NCBI GenBank assembly: GCA_900100595.1
Contig: FMUA01000011.1
Coordinates: 48,578-112,577, forward strand
DNA from: Ruminococcaceae bacterium P7
Lineage (GTDB): Bacteria; Bacillota; Clostridia; Oscillospirales; Acutalibacteraceae
Length of the DNA stretch: 64,000 bases
Reading direction: 5' to 3'
In this document: positions 59,462-64,000 of the stretch, one piece after another
How the letters are laid out: each line of letters begins with the position of its first letter
Position numbering within the stretch: the stretch's first letter is position 1
The notes under the pieces: model-generated
Databases searched by the model: none
Seen by the model: only the letters and a program-made list of their open reading frames with translations
Told to the model about the DNA's origin: nothing
Program-made: the position numbers and the translations under genes

Positions 59462-62400
59462 ATGAAGTACATTATCGGTTTGGACATGGGTATCACATCT
59501 GTCGGTTTTGCTTCAATGATGCTGGATGATAATAATGAACCGTGTCGTATTATTCGTATGGGTTCGAGAATCTTTGAAGCGGCAGAGAATCCGAAGGATG
59601 GTTCTTCGTTAGCGGCGCCGCGCAGAGAAAACCGCAGTATGCGCCGTCGATTGAGAAGAAAACGCCATAGAAAAGAGCGTATCAAAAACTTAATTATTCA
59701 AAATAATATGATGACTGCAGATGAGATTGATGCAATATACAACAGCGGAAAAGAATTGCCGGATATTTATAAGGTCAGAGCAGAAGCTTTGGATAGGAAA
59801 CTAGATACTGAAGAATTTGTCCGGTTGCTTATTCATCTGTCTCAACGAAGAGGCTTCAAATCCAACCGAAAGGTTGACGCAAAAGAAAAGGGTTCTGAAG
59901 CAGGAAAACTCCTTTCTGCGGTCAAAAGCAACAAAGAGTTGATGGTTGAGAGAAACTATCGCACCATCGGCGAGATGCTGTATAAGGATGAAAAGTTTGC
60001 GGAGTTTAAGCGCAACAAGGCGGATGATTATTCCAATACTTTTGCCCGTTCGGAATACGAGGAAGAGATTAGAGAAATTTTCCGCGCCCAGCAGGAGTAC
60101 GGCAATCCGTATGCGACAGAGGAATTGAAAGATAGCTATCTTGAAATCTATTTGTCACAGCGCTCGTTTGACGAGGGACCCGGCGGCGATAGTCCGTATG
60201 CCGGTAACCAGATTGAAAAGATGGTTGGCAGCTGTACGTTGGAACCTGATGAAAAACGTGCGGCAAAGGCAACATTTTCTTTTGAATACTTTAATTTGCT
60301 GACAAAAGTCAACAGCATCAAAGTCGTATCCTCAGCCGGAAAGCGTTCTTTGAATGAAGACGAACGGAAAAGGGTAATTAAGCTGGCTTTTGCAAAAAAC
60401 GCGATAAGCTATGCTTCTATCCGCAAGGAGCTGAATCTCGGCGACGGTGAAAGGTTTAATATCTCTTACAGTCAGTCGGACAAGTCAATCGAAGAAATCG
60501 AAAAGAAAACGAAGTTTACCTATCTGACTGCATATCATACTTTCAAAAAAGCATATGGTTCCGTATTTAACGAATGGTCTGCAGAAAAAAAGAACCATCT
60601 GGCATATGCCTTAACTGCGTATAAGAATGATAACAAGATTAAGAAATACCTGACCGAAAACGGCTTTGACGCGGTGGAAACCGATATTGCATTAACACTG
60701 CCTTCTTTTTCAAAGTGGGGAAATCTGTCCGAAAAGGCATTGAACAAAATAATCCCGTATCTTGAACAGGGGATGCTGTATCACGACGCCTGCACAGCGG
60801 CAGGCTATAACTTTAAGGCTGATGATACCGATAAGCGTATGTATCTGCCCGCGCATGAAAAAGAAGCGCCCGAGCTGGGTGATATTACAAACCCGGTTGT
60901 ACGGCGCGCAATTTCACAGACGATCAAGGTGGTAAATGCGATTATCCGCGAAATGGGCGAGAGTCCTTGCTTTGTCAATATCGAGCTGGCACGCGAACTC
61001 AGCAAGAATAAAGCGGAACGCAGCAAAATCGAAAAGGGGCAAAAAGAGAATCAGGCTCGCAACGACCGAATTATGGAACGTTTAAGAAACGAATTCGGCC
61101 TTCTCAGTCCGACCGGACAGGATTTGATAAAACTGAAGCTGTGGGAGGAGCAGGACGGTATTTGTCCATACTCTCTAAAGCCAATCAAAATAGAGAACCT
61201 CTTTGACGTGGGATATACAGATATTGATCATATTATCCCGTATTCACTCAGCTTCGATGATACATATAACAATAAGGTTCTGGTGATGTCTTCGGAAAAC
61301 AGGCAGAAGGGCAACCGAATTCCAATGCAATATCTGGATGGAAAACGCAGGGATGATTTTTGGCTGTGGGTTGGCAGCTCCAACCTGAGCCGCAGAAAAA
61401 AACAGAATCTCTTAAAAGAGACTCTGTCTGATGATGATCTGTCCGGCTTTAAAAAGCGCAATTTGCAGGACACGCAGTATTTGTCGAGGTTCATGCTGAA
61501 TTACCTTAAAAAGTATCTGACGGTAGCTCCGAACGCAACAGGACGTAAGAATACCATTCAGGCGGTCAACGGCGCGGTCACATCCTATATGCGAAAGCGT
61601 TGGGGAATACAGAAAGTGCGCGAAGACGGCGATACTCACCATGCTGTTGACGCTGTCATCATTTCATGTGTAACCGCGGGTATGACAAAACGCATTTCAG
61701 AGTATGCAAAGTATAAGGAAACAGAGTATCAAAATCCCGAAACAGGCGAATACTTTGACGTAAATAAAAATACAGGCGAGGTAATCAACCGGTTTCCGAT
61801 GCCGTATGCATGGTTCAGAAATGAGCTGTTGATGCGTTGCTCCGAGGATCCCTCGCGGATTCTCCACGAAATGCCTTTGCCGAATTACGCAACAGATGAA
61901 GCAGTCGCACCGATCTTTGTTTCCCGTATGCCCAAGCATAAGGTCAGGGGCTCTGCGCATAAAGAAACGATCCGCCAATCATTCGAGGAAGATGGTAAAA
62001 AATTTACGGTATCAAAGACTCCGCTTACCGATTTAAAGCTTAAGAACGGCGAAATAGAAAACTACTTTAATCCCGAAAGCGACGTACTGCTATATAACGC
62101 GTTAAAAGAGCGGCTGATCGCATTTGGCGGAGATGCAAAAAAGGCGTTTGAAGCGCCGTTCCATAAACCGAAAAGCGACGGCTCAGAGGGACCGCTTGTA
62201 AAAAAGGTCAAGCTTATTTGTAAATCAACGCTCACCGTGCCTGTATTAAAGAATACCGCTGTAGCGGATAACGGTTCAATGGTGAGGGTGGATGTTTTCT
62301 TTGTCGAAGGCGAGGGCTATTACCTCGTACCGATATATGTCTCGGATACCGTGAAAAAGGAACTGCCGAATAAAGCGATCGTCGCACATAAACCATATGA

Positions 62401-62725
62401 GGAATGGAAAGAGATGCGGGAAGAAAACTATGTTTTTTCGCTTTATCAGAATGATTTGATTGGTATTAAGTTAAAAAAGGAAATGAAGTTTTCACTTGTA
62501 CAAAAGAATAGTACCTTGCCAAAAAACATTAATGTAAAAGATGGACTATTTTATTATAAGGGTACAAATATTTCCGGTGCAAATATATCGGTTATTAATA
62601 ATGATAATACATATACGGTGGAAAGCTTGGGTGTAAAACGTATTCCTGTAATAGAAAAATACCAAGTTGATGTTTTAGGAAATGTTTCCAAAGTGGGTAA
62701 AGAAAAACGCGTGAGGTTTCAATAA
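59462..62725 (+). CDS. cas9: Cas9 nuclease, type II-C
   Basis: A 1087-aa RNA-guided DNA endonuclease, in the size range of compact II-C enzymes. RuvC-I has Asp8 (IIGLDMGITSVG). The Arg-rich bridge helix is at about 55-75. A REC lobe follows to about 490. RuvC-II has Glu508 (FVNIELAREL). The HNH domain has Asp589-His590 (DIDHIIPYS) with Asn in SSENRQKGNR. RuvC-III has His726-His727 and Asp730 (HHAVDA). The wedge and PAM-interacting regions cover the rest, ending in a basic KVGKEKRVRFQ. All catalytic residues are present, so it should be active. cas1 overlaps its stop codon (TAATG). The PAM cannot be read from the sequence. Confidence 0.97.
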   Translation: MKYIIGLDMGITSVGFASMMLDDNNEPCRIIRMGSRIFEAAENPKDGSSLAAPRRENRSMRRRLRRKRHRKERIKNLIIQNNMMTADEIDAIYNSGKELPDIYKVRAEALDRKLDTEEFVRLLIHLSQRRGFKSNRKVDAKEKGSEAGKLLSAVKSNKELMVERNYRTIGEMLYKDEKFAEFKRNKADDYSNTFARSEYEEEIREIFRAQQEYGNPYATEELKDSYLEIYLSQRSFDEGPGGDSPYAGNQIEKMVGSCTLEPDEKRAAKATFSFEYFNLLTKVNSIKVVSSAGKRSLNEDERKRVIKLAFAKNAISYASIRKELNLGDGERFNISYSQSDKSIEEIEKKTKFTYLTAYHTFKKAYGSVFNEWSAEKKNHLAYALTAYKNDNKIKKYLTENGFDAVETDIALTLPSFSKWGNLSEKALNKIIPYLEQGMLYHDACTAAGYNFKADDTDKRMYLPAHEKEAPELGDITNPVVRRAISQTIKVVNAIIREMGESPCFVNIELARELSKNKAERSKIEKGQKENQARNDRIMERLRNEFGLLSPTGQDLIKLKLWEEQDGICPYSLKPIKIENLFDVGYTDIDHIIPYSLSFDDTYNNKVLVMSSENRQKGNRIPMQYLDGKRRDDFWLWVGSSNLSRRKKQNLLKETLSDDDLSGFKKRNLQDTQYLSRFMLNYLKKYLTVAPNATGRKNTIQAVNGAVTSYMRKRWGIQKVREDGDTHHAVDAVIISCVTAGMTKRISEYAKYKETEYQNPETGEYFDVNKNTGEVINRFPMPYAWFRNELLMRCSEDPSRILHEMPLPNYATDEAVAPIFVSRMPKHKVRGSAHKETIRQSFEEDGKKFTVSKTPLTDLKLKNGEIENYFNPESDVLLYNALKERLIAFGGDAKKAFEAPFHKPKSDGSEGPLVKKVKLICKSTLTVPVLKNTAVADNGSMVRVDVFFVEGEGYYLVPIYVSDTVKKELPNKAIVAHKPYEEWKEMREENYVFSLYQNDLIGIKLKKEMKFSLVQKNSTLPKNINVKDGLFYYKGTNISGANISVINNDNTYTVESLGVKRIPVIEKYQVDVLGNVSKVGKEKRVRFQ

Positions 62726-63621
62726 TGGGTTATCGGGTGATTTTTCTTGCAAATCCGGTCAAGTTAAGCACTAAAAACGAACAGCTGTTGATAGATAACG
62801 GAGAAGTGACGAAAGTACCGCTTGAGGATATCGAGTGCATTGTAGCAGATACTCTGCAGCTGAATATTACTGCAAGGCTATTGACAAAATTTGCCGAATA
62901 CGCTATTTCCTTCTATGTGACGGATCAGGGACATCATCCATGCGGTGTATTCATTCCGGTCAGCCGCCACAGCAGGCATATGTCTGTTTTGCAATGTCAA
63001 ATCGACATGACGTTGCCTGCAAAGAAAAAACTATGGAAACAGATTGTACGCCGGAAGATTGAGAATCAGGCAACTGCTCTGAAGCTTTGCGGAGTTGAAG
63101 GATGGCATGAGATTGATTGCATCAAAAATATGGTAAAATCCGGTGACAGTGAAAATATGGAGGCGGTTGCCGCCGCAAAATATTTTCGGCTGATGTTTGG
63201 AAAATCGTTTGTCAGAGCACAGGAGAACGGTATTAACGCTGCGCTGAATCATGGTTACGCAATTTTGCGCGGAACAATCGAAAAGTATTTGATCGCTTAC
63301 GGATATGAACCTGCATTGGGTATCTTTCATAAAAGCAGCCTGAACAGTTTCAACCTTGCAGATGATTTGATTGAAGCCTACCGACCGCTTGTTGATTTGT
63401 TTGTAAAAGAATATGTATCAGAGGATGAAGAGCTGAAAACTGCGCTAAAGGCGCAGCTGGTTAATCTGCTCAACGCTAATGTCGTTATAGACAACAGGCT
63501 TTTCGCTTGTGCAAGAGCGATCGAGCTGACGGTCAGCAGTCTGACCGGTTTTATCCAAGGAAACAAAAACGAATTGTTATTGCCCGCTATTATTGATTTG
63601 GAACAGCATAGGTATGAATAA
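62725..63621 (+). CDS. cas1: CRISPR-associated Cas1 integrase (type II)
   Basis: A 298-aa protein of the type II Cas1 family. It starts MGYRVIFLANPVKLSTKNEQ. Catalytic-site candidates are Glu in NMEAVAAAKYF (about 146), His in ALGIFHKSSLNSFNLADDLI (about 202) and Glu in the same block (DLIEAYRP). It integrates new spacers with Cas2. It overlaps cas9 by 1 base and cas2 by 8 bases, a tightly coupled operon. Confidence 0.96.
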   Translation: MGYRVIFLANPVKLSTKNEQLLIDNGEVTKVPLEDIECIVADTLQLNITARLLTKFAEYAISFYVTDQGHHPCGVFIPVSRHSRHMSVLQCQIDMTLPAKKKLWKQIVRRKIENQATALKLCGVEGWHEIDCIKNMVKSGDSENMEAVAAAKYFRLMFGKSFVRAQENGINAALNHGYAILRGTIEKYLIAYGYEPALGIFHKSSLNSFNLADDLIEAYRPLVDLFVKEYVSEDEELKTALKAQLVNLLNANVVIDNRLFACARAIELTVSSLTGFIQGNKNELLLPAIIDLEQHRYE

Positions 63622-63934
63622 ATTTATGAGAATGATCGTATTCTTTGATTTGCCCGTAAAAACAAAAACCCAGCGTCGGGTAGCAACGCAGTTCCGGAAT
63701 TTTTTGTTAAAGGACGGTTACTTTATGGTGCAGTTCTCGGTTTACTGCCGGATATGCAACGGCTATGACGATGTTGAAAAGCATAAGCAGAGAATAAGAA
63801 ATAATAAACCCGACAACGGTTCCGTGCGTTTGCTTGTGATAACAGAGAAGCAGTATGAAAAAATGGAGTTGATTATTGGCAATCGAGTGACAGAGGAAGA
63901 ACATTCCGTGTTTGAACAATTGTCTATTTTTTGA
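63614..63934 (+). CDS. cas2: CRISPR-associated Cas2
   Basis: A 106-aa ferredoxin-fold protein, MNKFMRMIVFFDLPVKTKTQ, with the Asp of FFDLPV typical of type II Cas2. VQFSVYCRICNGYDDVEKHK and VRLLVITEKQYEKMEL match the family. ATG 63614 is chosen: it is the first ATG after a purine stretch and gives the standard length. Only 66 bases remain after it. They are AT-rich leader-like sequence; no repeat is visible. No csn2 or cas4 follows in the window, supporting II-C. Confidence 0.94.
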   Translation: MNKFMRMIVFFDLPVKTKTQRRVATQFRNFLLKDGYFMVQFSVYCRICNGYDDVEKHKQRIRNNKPDNGSVRLLVITEKQYEKMELIIGNRVTEEEHSVFEQLSIF

Positions 63935-64000
63935 AGAAATCAAGATAATAATAGGCAAATACAATGATTTTTCCAATACAAAAAACCTGATAAACGTAGT
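63935..64000 (+). other. AT-rich leader-like end of the window
   Basis: 66 bases after cas2 without a gene or CRISPR repeat. The array, if in the usual place after cas2, begins beyond the window. Confidence 0.4.

Noticed and set aside
49866..64000. N-terminal half of spoVT as the partner junction
   Set aside because: I looked on the minus strand for the AbrB-like start (IDDLGRVVIPKE-type) and did not find it; it must be outside the window or lost.
63935..64000. CRISPR array after cas2
   Set aside because: No repeat or match to the predicted repeat in the remaining 66 bases.

Overview
The window looks like a chromosome segment from a sporulating gut Clostridium relative (Oscillospiraceae/Ruminococcus-like). 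The reasons are class III fructose-bisphosphatase, IreB, DUF1836, a T-box before pheS, a phoH-ybeY-dgkA-era-recO block, sortase-assembled pili and a remnant of the forespore regulator gene spoVT. Housekeeping genes are GC-rich; two accessory regions (1-6.7 kb and 47.7-64 kb) contain recombinases, broken genes and visibly more AT-rich DNA.

Layout. (1) 1-6.7 kb: the recombinase-proximal end of an integrated element, with a sortase-dependent pilus operon (two LPXTG-type pilins, two sortases), a 41-aa DUF3789 protein, an excisionase and a tyrosine integrase. It abuts an intact tRNA-Arg(CCU) gene, and two 5'-half copies of that tRNA lie beyond it. (2) 6.8-13 kb: a small alarmone synthetase, an OmpR-type two-component pair, and a leftward pgm-fbp pair. 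(3) 13-20 kb: a candidate small RNA, DUF1836-SPFH-DUF6440, T-box-pheS-pheT, ireB. (4) 20-23 kb: leftward ylxM-ffh-rpsP-khpA and a lipoprotein. (5) 23.3-31 kb: phoH-ybeY-dgkA-era-yqzL-recO-mutS2-rimM-trmD. (6) 31-35 kb: ptsH, uvrC, rsmD-coaD and a coiled-coil protein. (7) 35-47.6 kb: a division and wall (dcw) cluster, mraZ-rsmH-ftsL-pbp-mraY-ftsW-murG-murA-ftsQ-ftsZ, without murE, murF, murD or murB.

(8) 47.7-64 kb: an accessory island. It opens with a large serine recombinase whose reading frame runs straight into the last 150 codons of SpoVT. This is the signature of an element inserted in spoVT, like the skin element in sigK. Leftward genes follow (an 81-aa protein, an RHH-like protein, a replication-type winged helix, a RepA-like ATPase) with an oriT-like palindrome region. 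Then come two decayed genes, a secreted protein with two DUF4230 membrane proteins, a Schlafen-type ATP-binding protein, and a compact type II-C CRISPR-Cas locus (tracrRNA, cas9, cas1, cas2) that reaches the window edge. No CRISPR repeat is visible before base 64000, and the N-terminal half of spoVT is not in the window, so the island probably continues to the right.

The strongest leads are the recombinase-SpoVT junction, the tracrRNA with tandem promoters whose terminator abuts the cas9 ribosome-binding site, the tRNA-Arg ghosts, an FtsQ with an Asn/Tyr-rich tail, and an intergenic repeat family between pheS/pheT and between pbp/mraY.
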